Shown here: one piece after another, positions 1 to 7,414 of the stretch
Layout: the number at the start of each line of letters is the position of its first letter
How positions within the stretch are numbered: the first letter of the stretch is position 1
Origin: Nesterenkonia sp052089225
GTDB lineage: Bacteria; Actinomycetota; Actinomycetes; Actinomycetales; Micrococcaceae
DNA length: 64,000 nucleotides
Direction of reading: 5' to 3'
NCBI GenBank assembly: GCA_052089225.1
Contig: JBQCZP010000006.1
Location: forward strand, 11,567-75,566
Notes under the pieces: model-generated
Told to the model about the DNA's origin: nothing
What the model saw: only the letters and a program-made list of their open reading frames with translations
The model's database searches: none
Made by a program: the position numbers and the translations under genes

Positions 1-802
1 CCGGAGATGAGGGCAGCATCTGGACTCGGGAACGGTCGGTGACCAGCACCCAGGAGGAAATGTCCGAGGCTGCCTCGGTGGGCATATCTGAGGTGATGAC
101 GTATTGGACTGCGGAGTTCTCCACCGCTGCGGTCCAGGTCGCCCCCTCTTCAGCCAGGTAGAGGTTCGCCTCGTGGCCGGTGGCCAGCTCCACCGTCTCC
201 GCGACAACGCTGTCCAGGTTCACCACCTCATGAAGTTTGTCGCTGAGGGGTCTGAGCTCAACGTCGGGCCCCTCGGGGCGCGTTTCGGCAACATTGATGT
301 AGTGATCGCCGTTGCTCAGGCGGGCCTGAATGGTGCGCACCCCGTCCAGAGATGAGGTTTCTGCGTACTCATGGTCGAAGCCCCGCCGGCTCAGGTACGG
401 CACCGCCCACCCCATGCTCTTCAGCGCGGTGATGCTTTCCACCGGAATCTCCCGGATGTGTGAGCCCTGTCTTGCGCCGGGCAGGACCACTGCAGATTCG
501 TCGGCGATGTATTCCTCACCGACGCCGACCGGCGGCTGCAGTCCGGAGGTCATCGTGACTGCCTCCCCAGACTGGGTCTGGGGATCCTGCCGCGGCTCGG
601 GCGGAAGGAGCTCCTGAACGGTGGGGTCGGTAGAAGCGACTCGGCCACCGACGATCCAGGCTGCGGCCACGATGACGGTGACCACTGCAACTAGCGACGA
701 GAGAAATATTCCAACTATCCAGCCGAGGCGGACGCCGCCCGATTCGCCGAGACGGTCGTGGCGCGAGGCTGTGGTTTCCAGAGTGGATAGGTGCCGACGC
801 AT
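1..802 (-). CDS. Hypothetical membrane-anchored protein, 3' end beyond the window
   Basis: I read an uninterrupted minus-strand frame from an ATG at 802 to the left edge, at least 267 residues. A short cytoplasmic N-terminus is followed by one hydrophobic segment at about residues 27-50. A Pro/Glu/Gln-rich linker and a long acidic extracytoplasmic domain follow. No family was recognised. In related genomes an extracytoplasmic-function sigma factor and its anti-sigma factor often sit beside the neighbouring O-methyltransferase, but no zinc-binding anti-sigma motif is visible here. The start is uncertain: the only ribosome-binding candidate is a GGGAAG very close to the ATG. Conserved aromatic and charged residues in the outer domain suggest a real gene. 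Confidence 0.6.
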   Translation of the reverse strand, partial: MRRHLSTLETTASRHDRLGESGGVRLGWIVGIFLSSLVAVVTVIVAAAWIVGGRVASTDPTVQELLPPEPRQDPQTQSGEAVTMTSGLQPPVGVGEEYIADESAVVLPGARQGSHIREIPVESITALKSMGWAVPYLSRRGFDHEYAETSSLDGVRTIQARLSNGDHYINVAETRPEGPDVELRPLSDKLHEVVNLDSVVAETVELATGHEANLYLAEEGATWTAAVENSAVQYVITSDMPTEAASDISSWVLVTDRSRVQMLPSSP

Positions 803-937
803 TCTTCCCAGAATGCCTGGCCAATCTGAGCACAACCTTAGTTTTTACTGGGAGTTTCTCACTCCCGGCCGGATCTGCTGTTCAGCCGAGTGCAGATATA
901 GGATGAACCATCGCCCCAACCCTTCAGGATGTGAACG

Positions 938-1573
938 ATGAGCCAGACCGCCAAGCACGCCAGCTGGGCCTACACCGAAGCCCACGCCTCGCAGGACCCG
1001 GTCTTCGATGCGGCGCGGATTCGTGCGGCCCACCTGGGCTCCCAGCAGATCAGTGCCGGCACTGCCTCGGCCCTGAGTGTCTTGGCGGCCGCATCTGGGG
1101 CGAGCGCACTGGTAGAGATCGGCACCGGGGTCGGCATCTCAGGGGCAGCGCTGCTGCGCGGAGCGTCCCGATCAGCGGTACTGACCAGCATCGATTCCAA
1201 GGCAGACCATACTTCGGCTGCCGCAGAGATCTTTCGTGCAGAGGGGGTCCCGGCGTCACGGACTCGGCTGATCACCGGAGGGGCCCAGCAGGTGCTTCCG
1301 CGGCTGACGTCCGGTGGCTATGACCTGGTGTTCATCAACACTGAGCCCCAGGAAGTCGGCACGTTCGCCGCAGAGGGGCTCCGCCTGATCCGATCCGGCG
1401 GGCTGCTGGTCGTCAATGACGCGCTCGACGACGACCGGGTGCCCAAACCCGCTGTGCGTCAGGCATCCACGCAGGCGATGCGGGACCTGGAACGTGCTGT
1501 CCTTGAGGATGACCGTCTGGTCACCACCCTGTTTCCCACCGGCACCGGGCTGCTGGTCGCCGTCAGGCGCTGA
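938..1573 (+). CDS. Class I SAM-dependent O-methyltransferase
   Basis: The 211-residue protein belongs to the small cation-dependent O-methyltransferase family (catechol/caffeoyl-CoA type, like mycobacterial Rv1220c). The AdoMet motif VEIGTGVGISG is at residues 59-69, and an acidic residue follows at the end of strand 2 (SIDSKADH). The YDLVFIN strand is near residue 129. The family moves a methyl group from AdoMet to a hydroxyl; the substrate cannot be told. The ATG at 938 follows an AGGATG about 9 bases upstream. It is divergent from the membrane protein at the left edge, with a 135-bp spacer that should hold both promoters. Confidence 0.85.
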   Translation: MSQTAKHASWAYTEAHASQDPVFDAARIRAAHLGSQQISAGTASALSVLAAASGASALVEIGTGVGISGAALLRGASRSAVLTSIDSKADHTSAAAEIFRAEGVPASRTRLITGGAQQVLPRLTSGGYDLVFINTEPQEVGTFAAEGLRLIRSGGLLVVNDALDDDRVPKPAVRQASTQAMRDLERAVLEDDRLVTTLFPTGTGLLVAVRR

Positions 1574-1582
1574 GCCTGCCCG

Positions 1583-1753
1583 CTACTCCCCGACAGCCTC
1601 GATGAGGCACTGCTTCAGCGACTGTGCTTCGTCGTCGTTGATCTCGAGCACCAAGCGTCCTCCGCCGTCGATCGGCACGCGCATGATGAGGCTGCGCCCC
1701 TCCTGAGTGACTTCCATCGGGCCGTCGCCGGTACGCGGTTTCATAGCAGCCAT
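1583..1753 (-). CDS. DUF3117 domain protein (56 aa)
   Basis: The 56-residue frame begins MAAMKPRTGDGPMEVT and continues with GRSLIMRVPIDGGGRL. This is the signature of the DUF3117 family, small proteins nearly universal in Actinobacteria (Rv1211 in M. tuberculosis). Function is unknown; the compact beta-rich sequence suggests a small folded domain. It ends convergently 9 bp from the O-methyltransferase and lies next to a DivIVA-domain gene, the same arrangement as in mycobacteria. An in-frame second Met at codon 4 is an alternative start. Confidence 0.9.
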   Translation of the reverse strand: MAAMKPRTGDGPMEVTQEGRSLIMRVPIDGGGRLVLEINDDEAQSLKQCLIEAVGE

Positions 1754-1763
1754 CGGGAAAATC

Positions 1764-2108
1764 CTACTTCCATTGTCGTGCCGTTGAGGACGATTGCCCC
1801 TCTATTATCTCTGACTCAGGCCGGATGTCATCTTCATCAGGCGCTGCGCGCAGTTGGTGCGCCAGCGCACTGAGCAGTTTGTCCACCTGGTCCATGCGGT
1901 ATCCCCGCAGCGCAGAGTCGAACTGCACCTCATCCAGTTGCTGGGCTGTCAGCCCGTCAGCGCCTGCACGCCGCAGCAGCTGGTCGACAGCGTCCTCGGC
2001 CTGAGCCGGGGACTCCTCACTGGGCGCGGCGGCACCATCCCATTTTCCGATGAGCACCACGACGACGGCCCCGATGATCACCAGTCCCAGCAGGTACAGC
2101 CACGTCAT
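1764..2108 (-). CDS. Small membrane-anchored DivIVA-domain protein
   Basis: 114 residues. An N-terminal membrane helix (about residues 3-20) is followed by a charged linker. A DivI1A-type repeat follows at residues 63-79 (FDSALRGYRMDQVDKLL), the short motif shared by DivIVA/Wag31-related proteins. It is far shorter than Wag31 and lacks the long coiled coil. A role at the cell pole or septum is inferred, not shown. It is read just upstream of the DUF3117 gene (11 bp apart), so the two may be co-transcribed. Confidence 0.75.
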   Translation of the reverse strand: MTWLYLLGLVIIGAVVVVLIGKWDGAAAPSEESPAQAEDAVDQLLRRAGADGLTAQQLDEVQFDSALRGYRMDQVDKLLSALAHQLRAAPDEDDIRPESEIIEGQSSSTARQWK

Positions 2109-2161
2109 AACTCCACCCTAGTAGGCACAGGCCCCGAACAGGGGCAGCTGTCCGGCATCAG

Positions 2162-2950
2162 TCACCGTTCGGGCCGGACCAGCTGCGGAAGCAGCTCCCC
2201 GGACGTTCCGCGCAGCGAATAGTCCATGACCTCGGTGAGCTCGGTGGGCTCCGGATTGACCTCGACCAGCGAGGTTCCGCGCTCCAGGGCCAGCAGCGGC
2301 AGCGAGGCCGCAGGCTGAACGATGCCGGAGGTGCCCACCACCAGCACCAGGTCAGCGGATCTGATGGCCGCGCTGGCAGCCTCAAAAGCCTCAGCCGGCA
2401 GCATCTCGCCGAACCAGACAACGTTCGGCCGAAGCATTCCGTGGGCACACTCGGCGCAGTGGGGCGGGCTCTCCGGCTGGGCCGGGGGTTGGAAACCGTC
2501 GTACTGCGGCGGGCTCAGCTCAGCGGACGCCCCGCATTCGCCGCAGCGGTGGGCGAAGATGCTGCCGTGCAGGTGGCCGAGCACCTCAGCACCGGCACGC
2601 TCGTGCAGGTCATCGACGTTCTGGGTGGCGATGCTCAGCTCCCCGCCCAGGGCGCGCAGGTTTCGCTGCCAGTCGGCCAGCGCCTGGTGACCCGGGTTCG
2701 GCTCCACTGCCTGAATCAGCGACTGACGCCAGCGGTACCAGGTCCAGACCAGTGCGGGGTCGTTCTCGAATGCCTCCACAGTCGCCAAGTCTTCGGCGGA
2801 GAACCGCTCCCAGAGCCCGGTCTGGGCCTCTCGAAAGGTGGGAACGCCGGACTCAGCGCTGATTCCGGCACCGCTGAGCACGGCGACCCGGGATGCGGCG
2901 GCAGTCAGTTCTGCGACGTCGTCGGTGATTCGCTCTGATTCCTCGACCAT
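2162..2950 (-). CDS. cobB: SIR2-family NAD-dependent protein deacylase
   Basis: 262 residues with all sirtuin landmarks. GAGISAESGVPTFR (27-40) binds NAD, TQNVDDLH is at 109-116, and the catalytic His is H128. A zinc ribbon uses C136/C139 and C165/C168. The Y72-x-x-R75 pair matches the acyl pocket of class III (SIRT5/CobB-like) enzymes that prefer succinyl- or malonyl-lysine, so desuccinylase activity is likely in addition to deacetylation. The start overlaps the end of the upstream SMR gene by 46 bp, so the two are probably co-transcribed and translationally coupled. This fits regulation of acyl-CoA-linked metabolism, but its target is unknown. Confidence 0.9.
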   Translation of the reverse strand: MVEESERITDDVAELTAAASRVAVLSGAGISAESGVPTFREAQTGLWERFSAEDLATVEAFENDPALVWTWYRWRQSLIQAVEPNPGHQALADWQRNLRALGGELSIATQNVDDLHERAGAEVLGHLHGSIFAHRCGECGASAELSPPQYDGFQPPAQPESPPHCAECAHGMLRPNVVWFGEMLPAEAFEAASAAIRSADLVLVVGTSGIVQPAASLPLLALERGTSLVEVNPEPTELTEVMDYSLRGTSGELLPQLVRPER

Positions 2951-3294
2951 GCCTCTACCGTATCGGCGGCAGGGTCACTCTGTGGGACCAGTTTCAGACC
3001 CACGACTGCAGCGATGATGCCGCTGATGAACACGATCTTTGCCACTGAGACGGATTCTGCTCCGGTAAGCATGGCATAGGTGACGGTCAGTGCTGCACCG
3101 ATCCCGGTCCAGACGGCGTAGGCCGTTCCCAGGGGGATGTGTCTGATCGCCCAGCCCAGCCCCAGCATGCTGATGATCAGGGCTGCGGCGAACACCGCAG
3201 TCGGCGCCGGCTCACTCAGCCCCTCGGAGAGTCCCAGCGCGGTGGCCCAGATTGCTTCGAAGACTGCGCTGATCAGCAGAACGGCCCACGCCAT
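2905..3294 (-). CDS. SMR-family transporter, second subunit of a paired exporter
   Basis: 129 residues, four predicted membrane helices and the essential SMR glutamate E13 in helix 1 (SAVFEAIWA). PLGTAYAVWTGIGA in helix 3 is typical of the SugE/Gdx-YkkCD branch. A hydrophilic tail of about 25 residues after helix 4 is unusual for SMR proteins and overlaps the sirtuin start. It starts 2 bp after its partner, so the two probably form a heteromer like YkkC/YkkD. The guanidine riboswitch upstream suggests guanidinium or guanidinyl compounds as substrate (inference). Confidence 0.88.
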   Translation of the reverse strand: MAWAVLLISAVFEAIWATALGLSEGLSEPAPTAVFAAALIISMLGLGWAIRHIPLGTAYAVWTGIGAALTVTYAMLTGAESVSVAKIVFISGIIAAVVGLKLVPQSDPAADTVEAWSRNQSESPTTSQN

Positions 3295-3296
3295 GA

Positions 3297-3611
3297 CTAG
3301 CTCACCGCCTTCAGGCCCACCACAGAGGCCACCAGCAGAACCAGCAGCAGAACCCGCGCCAGGGTGGGGCGCTCCTGCCGGGTGGCGAAGCCCCAGATCA
3401 CGGTCAGTGTGGCTCCGATGCCGACCCAGACGGCGTAGGCGGTTCCGACCGGAAGCTCAGTCATAGCCCAGGCCAGGCCCGCCATGCTGAGGGTGAGCGC
3501 GAGGAAGAACAGTGCGACCGGCTTCGGCCTGCGGAACCCGTTGGAGGCGGCGAGCGCACCGGCCCACACAGCTTCGAGCATCCCGGAGATGATCAGTATG
3601 GTCCATGCCAT
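3297..3611 (-). CDS. SMR-family transporter, first subunit of a paired exporter
   Basis: 104 residues from the ATG at 3611 (MAWTILIISGMLE), which matches its partner exactly at the N-terminus; both place the coupling glutamate at E13. An in-frame GTG at 3632 would add seven residues but starts inside the riboswitch 3' strand, so I reject it. The helix-3 motif PVGTAYAVWVGIGA is of the SugE/Gdx type. The AAAGGG ribosome-binding candidate lies right after the riboswitch, so ligand binding could control its exposure. Expected function: proton-coupled export of guanidinium-like cations. Confidence 0.88.
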   Translation of the reverse strand: MAWTILIISGMLEAVWAGALAASNGFRRPKPVALFFLALTLSMAGLAWAMTELPVGTAYAVWVGIGATLTVIWGFATRQERPTLARVLLLVLLVASVVGLKAVS

Positions 3612-3633
3612 GACAGGACGTAACCCTTTCACG

Positions 3634-3677
3634 GCCGTCTTGTCGTGGTGCGGGTACAGCTCCCTCGTCCGCGGGCC
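3634..3677 (-). promoter_or_regulatory. Guanidine-III (ykkC-III) riboswitch
   Basis: Read on the minus strand, the leader contains the conserved blocks of the ykkC-III class in order: CGGACGAGG, then GTACCCG, then GACAAGACGGC. This is the small pseudoknot that binds guanidinium. It lies directly before the AAAGGG ribosome-binding site of the first SMR gene, where this class normally sits. Identification is by eye from the known consensus; a covariance-model search (RF01763) would settle it. Confidence 0.87.
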
Positions 3678-3753
3678 CGTGCTCGAGCCCCATCTGCCCA
3701 GGTTAGCAGGGGCTGAGTCAGCAGGGGGTCGGGTTCGCCGCGGCGTCGGGTGA

Positions 3754-4641
3754 TCAGCTCTTGCGGTTGTAGAGATACATGGAGATCGGGGCGAAGACCG
3801 CGACCAACACTGCGCAGTAGATCCCCACCAGGATGATGCTTCCGACGTCGTAGGTGCCGACCATCAGCTCTCGAATCGCAGTGACCAGAACGCTGACCGG
3901 ATTGGCTTCGACCACACCCTGCAGCCAGTCGGGCATGGTCTGGGTGGGCACGAAGATGTTCGAGGCGAAGGTCAGCGGGAAGATGATCGTCATCGATACC
4001 CCCATGACTGCCTCCTCAGTGGGCATCAGCAGCGAAATCATGGTCCACACCCAGGAGAGGCAGAAGCTGAACACCAACAGCAGCACGAACGCGGACACGA
4101 CTCCAGGCAGACCGCCTTCGGGCCGGAATCCGACTGCGAAGCCTACGCACAGGATGATCGTGCCGGCCAGGGTGTAGCGGACCTGGTCCCCCAGCAGGGC
4201 ACCGACCAGCTGGGCCGGACGCCAGATGGGCAAGGATCGGAACCGGTCGAAGATTCCCTTGGAGATGTCCTTGTTCAGGGTGATGCCGGTGTACATGGTG
4301 ATCATGATCAGCGTCTGCACAAAGATGCCCGGAATGAAGAACTGAACGTACTCGCCGACCGCGTCGCCTCCGGTCTCTGCGGTGCCGGAGACCACCGAGC
4401 CCATCGCCCCGCCGAAGATGAAGGTGAACATCACCGTCATGATGATCGGGAAGATCGTCACGTCGAACAGCTGGGTGGGGATGTGTTTGAGCTTCAGCAG
4501 GGCTCGCCACCCGAAGGTCAGGGATCCGGAGAGCGGTCCAGCGGCAGCCGGTCGCTGATCAGCCGGCAGCAGGACATGGGAAATGCGCTGGGGCTGCGCG
4601 CCACCGTTGGGCGGTGCCGTGGTGTGAGGGTGAGCGGTCAT
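3754..4641 (-). CDS. ABC-2 type transporter permease (DrrB-like)
   Basis: 295 residues with about six membrane helices and the ABC-2 fold of daunorubicin-resistance permeases. Its start overlaps the end of the ATPase gene by 4 bp (ATGA), so they form a translationally coupled pair. Motifs such as NKDISKGIFDRFRSLPI near residue 125 are the cytoplasmic coupling segment typical of DrrB/NodJ proteins. The pair is expected to export a hydrophobic compound or lipid; the substrate is unknown. It ends about 140 bp before the SMR unit. Confidence 0.88.
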   Translation of the reverse strand: MTAHPHTTAPPNGGAQPQRISHVLLPADQRPAAAGPLSGSLTFGWRALLKLKHIPTQLFDVTIFPIIMTVMFTFIFGGAMGSVVSGTAETGGDAVGEYVQFFIPGIFVQTLIMITMYTGITLNKDISKGIFDRFRSLPIWRPAQLVGALLGDQVRYTLAGTIILCVGFAVGFRPEGGLPGVVSAFVLLLVFSFCLSWVWTMISLLMPTEEAVMGVSMTIIFPLTFASNIFVPTQTMPDWLQGVVEANPVSVLVTAIRELMVGTYDVGSIILVGIYCAVLVAVFAPISMYLYNRKS

Positions 4642-5699
4642 GGGTGCACCTCGACTTCAGCGGTCTGATGGGCCGCAGCGTCGTCATCGGTGTGGTCCTG
4701 GGCGACCTCCCCCGTCACCGCGAGGAAGACTTCGTCCAGGCTGGGCTGACCGATGGCGAAGGTCTCGATTCCCAGCCCGGCCTCTTCCAGGCTGGTCAGT
4801 GCCGAGGATGCGACAGCCCCCTCGGCCAGCCGGACCGACAGTGCGGCGGCGTCCTTCTCTCGTGTCACGTCGCCTCCGAGGGTGGCCGCCAGGATCTCGG
4901 CGGCGTGCTCCCGGTCGGCAGGGTCAGTGACGCGGACCTTCAGCGCACCGGAGCCGACCTGGGCCTTCAGCTGGCCGGGAGTGCCTTCTGCGATGACCCG
5001 GCCGTGGTCGATCACAGCGATCCGGTCTGCCAGCTGATCGGCCTCCTCCAAGTACTGGGTCGTCAGCAGGATCGTAGTGCCGCCGTCGACCAGTTCGCGG
5101 ATGATGTCCCATACCTGGTTGCGGCTGCGCGGGTCGATGCCGGTGGTCGGCTCATCCAGAAACATCAGCTCGGGGGTGATGATGAGTGAACCGGCAATAT
5201 CAAGACGACGACGCATCCCGCCGGAGTATTTCTTGACCTGCCGGTGGGCAGCATCGCTGAGGCCGAAGGCGGCCAGCAGGTCCATGCCGCGAGCGCGCGC
5301 CGCCTTCGTGGTAAAGCCCAGCAGCCTGGCCAGCAGGATCAGGTTCTCGATGCCAGTGAGGTCCTCATCCAGTGAGGCGAACTGACCCGTCAGGGCAATC
5401 TTGGACCGGATCGTCTTGGGCTCGGCGAAAACATCATGACCCAGCACCTGGGCTGAGCCGGAGTCTGGCCGCAGCAGCGTGGCCAACATGCGGATCGCGG
5501 TGGTCTTGCCGGCGCCGTTGGGTCCCAGCACCCCATAGATGCCGCCGCGGGGAATATGCAGGTCGACTCCGTCGACTGCATTATTGTCTCCGAAGCGTTT
5601 CACCAGGCCGTGCGTTTCGACAGCTGGACTCTGGCTGTGGGCACTCACAGGGGCGGCTCTTTCAATGGTTTGGGAGGGGATGCGTCGGCTATTGTACAC
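4638..5699 (-). CDS. ABC transporter ATP-binding protein (DrrA family)
   Basis: Up to 353 residues. Walker A GPNGAGKTT is at 59-67, signature YSGGMRRR at 158-165, and Walker B LMFLDEP at 178-184. The C-terminal DUF4162-like region ends LDEVFLAVTGE, as in DrrA. It powers the permease encoded immediately downstream. The GTG at 5699 is the longest start. Another GTG at 5648 (giving VSAHSQSP) has a GAAAGAG element upstream and would fit family length better, so the first 17 codons are doubtful. It is divergent from putP. Confidence 0.88.
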   Translation of the reverse strand: MYNSRRIPSQTIERAAPVSAHSQSPAVETHGLVKRFGDNNAVDGVDLHIPRGGIYGVLGPNGAGKTTAIRMLATLLRPDSGSAQVLGHDVFAEPKTIRSKIALTGQFASLDEDLTGIENLILLARLLGFTTKAARARGMDLLAAFGLSDAAHRQVKKYSGGMRRRLDIAGSLIITPELMFLDEPTTGIDPRSRNQVWDIIRELVDGGTTILLTTQYLEEADQLADRIAVIDHGRVIAEGTPGQLKAQVGSGALKVRVTDPADREHAAEILAATLGGDVTREKDAAALSVRLAEGAVASSALTSLEEAGLGIETFAIGQPSLDEVFLAVTGEVAQDHTDDDAAAHQTAEVEVHP

Positions 5700-5796
5700 C
5701 GGGCTGGAACAAGCCGGCGCAATTTATTTTCACTCATCGCGGAAAATCTTTGTGCGGCTGGCGTTTGATCCGTGTAAGCTTTGGTTAAGCAATTAA

Positions 5797-5805
5797 TGGT
5801 ATAGC
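5797..5805 (+). promoter_or_regulatory. Possible extended -10 promoter of putP
   Basis: TGGTATAGC fits an extended -10 (TG-N-TATAGC) about 45 bp before the putP start, in an AT-rich stretch. No good -35 hexamer is seen, so this is a weak call. Confidence 0.3.
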
Positions 5806-5851
5806 CCTTCTCGCGAGCAAATGAGCGAGCGACCAGAGAACGAGGAACATC

Positions 5852-7357
5852 ATGTCAGACCTGACGTATCAGCTCATTGCGCTGATCATTTATTTCGGGA
5901 TTATGATTGCGATCGGCATATACGCCTATCGCCAGACGACCAGCCACGAAGGCTACATGTTGGCCGACCGCAAGCTGCCCTCGTGGGCGGCCGCACTGAG
6001 TGCCGGTGCCTCGGATATGTCAGGCTGGCTGATGATGGGCCTGCCCGGCGCCATCTTCGCCGCCGGCCTGATTGAGGCATGGATCGCCATCGGCCTGACC
6101 ATCGGCGCCTACCTGAACTGGATGTTCATCGCCCCGCGGCTGCGCTCCTACACCGAGGTGGCGCAGAACTCCATTACGATTCCCAGCTTCTTCGAGAACC
6201 GTCTGCATGACAGGTCCAGGTCACTGCGCGTAGCTTCGGGCGTGATCGTTCTGGTCTTCTTCGTCTTCTACGTCTCCTCGATGATGGTGGCCGGCGGCGA
6301 GTTCTTCAACGTCGCGTTTGACGCCCCCTATATAACCGGCATGCTCATTGTTGCTGGGGTCACCCTGGCCTACACCCTGATCGGCGGATTCCTGGGTGCT
6401 TCCCTGACCGATGTGGTCCAGGGCACCCTGATGATGCTGGCTCTGCTGATCATTCCGGTGATCGCGCTCTTCTCGGTCGGCGGCGTCGGTGACGTGACCA
6501 GCGCCATTCGTGAGGTTGATCCCTCACGACTGTCCTTCTTCGGCGGGGACGGGCTCAGCGGCGCAACCACCATCCTGATCATCTCAGGGCTGGCATGGGG
6601 TCTGGGCTACTTCGGCCAGCCCCACATCATTGTCCGCTTCATGGCCATGAAGAGCCCGGGCGCCGCTACGGCGGCCCGGCGCGTGGGCATCTCCTGGATG
6701 ATCATCTCGCTGATCGGCGCGGTCATCACCGGCCTGGTGGGCATCGCCTACTTCCAGCAGTCCGGCACCGAGCTGGGCAACCCGGAGCACGTGGTGCTGG
6801 CCCTGTCCGACATTCTGATGCACCCGCTGATCGTCGGCTTCGTCTTCGCTGCTGTGGTTGCTGCGATCATGAGCACCGTCTCCAGCCAGCTGATCGTCAG
6901 CTCCTCCGCCTTCGTGGAGGACATCTACGGAATGTTCGGCCGCAAGACCTCCGAGCGCAGCCTGCTCATGATGGGGCGGGTATGTGTGCTGATCGTCGGC
7001 CTCATCGCCACTCTGCTGGCGCTGGACCCTGCCGACACCATCCTGAACCTGGTCGCCTTCGCCTGGGCGGGCTTCGGCGCTTCCTTCGGCCCAGCCATCA
7101 TGCTGTCGCTGTTCTGGAAGAAACTGAGCAACTGGGGCGCCCTGGCCGGGATGGTCTCCGGTGCCGCGACCGTCTTCATCTGGAGCTCCTACGGCCCCGA
7201 GATCTTTGGCCAGAGCCTGTATGAGATCGTGCCTGGCTTCCTGGTCAATGTGGTAGTGGCTGTGGTGGTCAGCAAGCTGACCTACCAGCCCAATGCCGAG
7301 CTGGAGCAAGAGTTTGATCAGGCGGTTGAGCTGGCCACAGCCAAAGAGCGGGTCTGA
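5852..7357 (+). CDS. putP: Sodium/proline symporter PutP
   Basis: 501 residues with about 13 membrane helices, the normal size for PutP of the solute:sodium symporter family. The signature SAGASDMSGWLMMGLPGA near residue 50 forms the sodium- and proline-binding helix. GLAWGLGYFGQPHI lies near residue 247. It imports L-proline with Na+, for nutrition or osmoprotection. The ATG has CGAGGAAC upstream. It stands alone between the divergent DrrAB operon and the convergent peptidase. Confidence 0.92.
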   Translation: MSDLTYQLIALIIYFGIMIAIGIYAYRQTTSHEGYMLADRKLPSWAAALSAGASDMSGWLMMGLPGAIFAAGLIEAWIAIGLTIGAYLNWMFIAPRLRSYTEVAQNSITIPSFFENRLHDRSRSLRVASGVIVLVFFVFYVSSMMVAGGEFFNVAFDAPYITGMLIVAGVTLAYTLIGGFLGASLTDVVQGTLMMLALLIIPVIALFSVGGVGDVTSAIREVDPSRLSFFGGDGLSGATTILIISGLAWGLGYFGQPHIIVRFMAMKSPGAATAARRVGISWMIISLIGAVITGLVGIAYFQQSGTELGNPEHVVLALSDILMHPLIVGFVFAAVVAAIMSTVSSQLIVSSSAFVEDIYGMFGRKTSERSLLMMGRVCVLIVGLIATLLALDPADTILNLVAFAWAGFGASFGPAIMLSLFWKKLSNWGALAGMVSGAATVFIWSSYGPEIFGQSLYEIVPGFLVNVVVAVVVSKLTYQPNAELEQEFDQAVELATAKERV

Positions 7358-7414
7358 TCCCACAGACGGTGTGGCTGGTCGCAGCCACACCGTCGCAGCG
7401 GCAGGCGACCCTGA

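Noticed and set aside
516..833. 105-codon minus-strand ORF
   Set aside because: Arg/Ser/Pro-rich translation; another frame of the same strand gives a long protein with a membrane helix.
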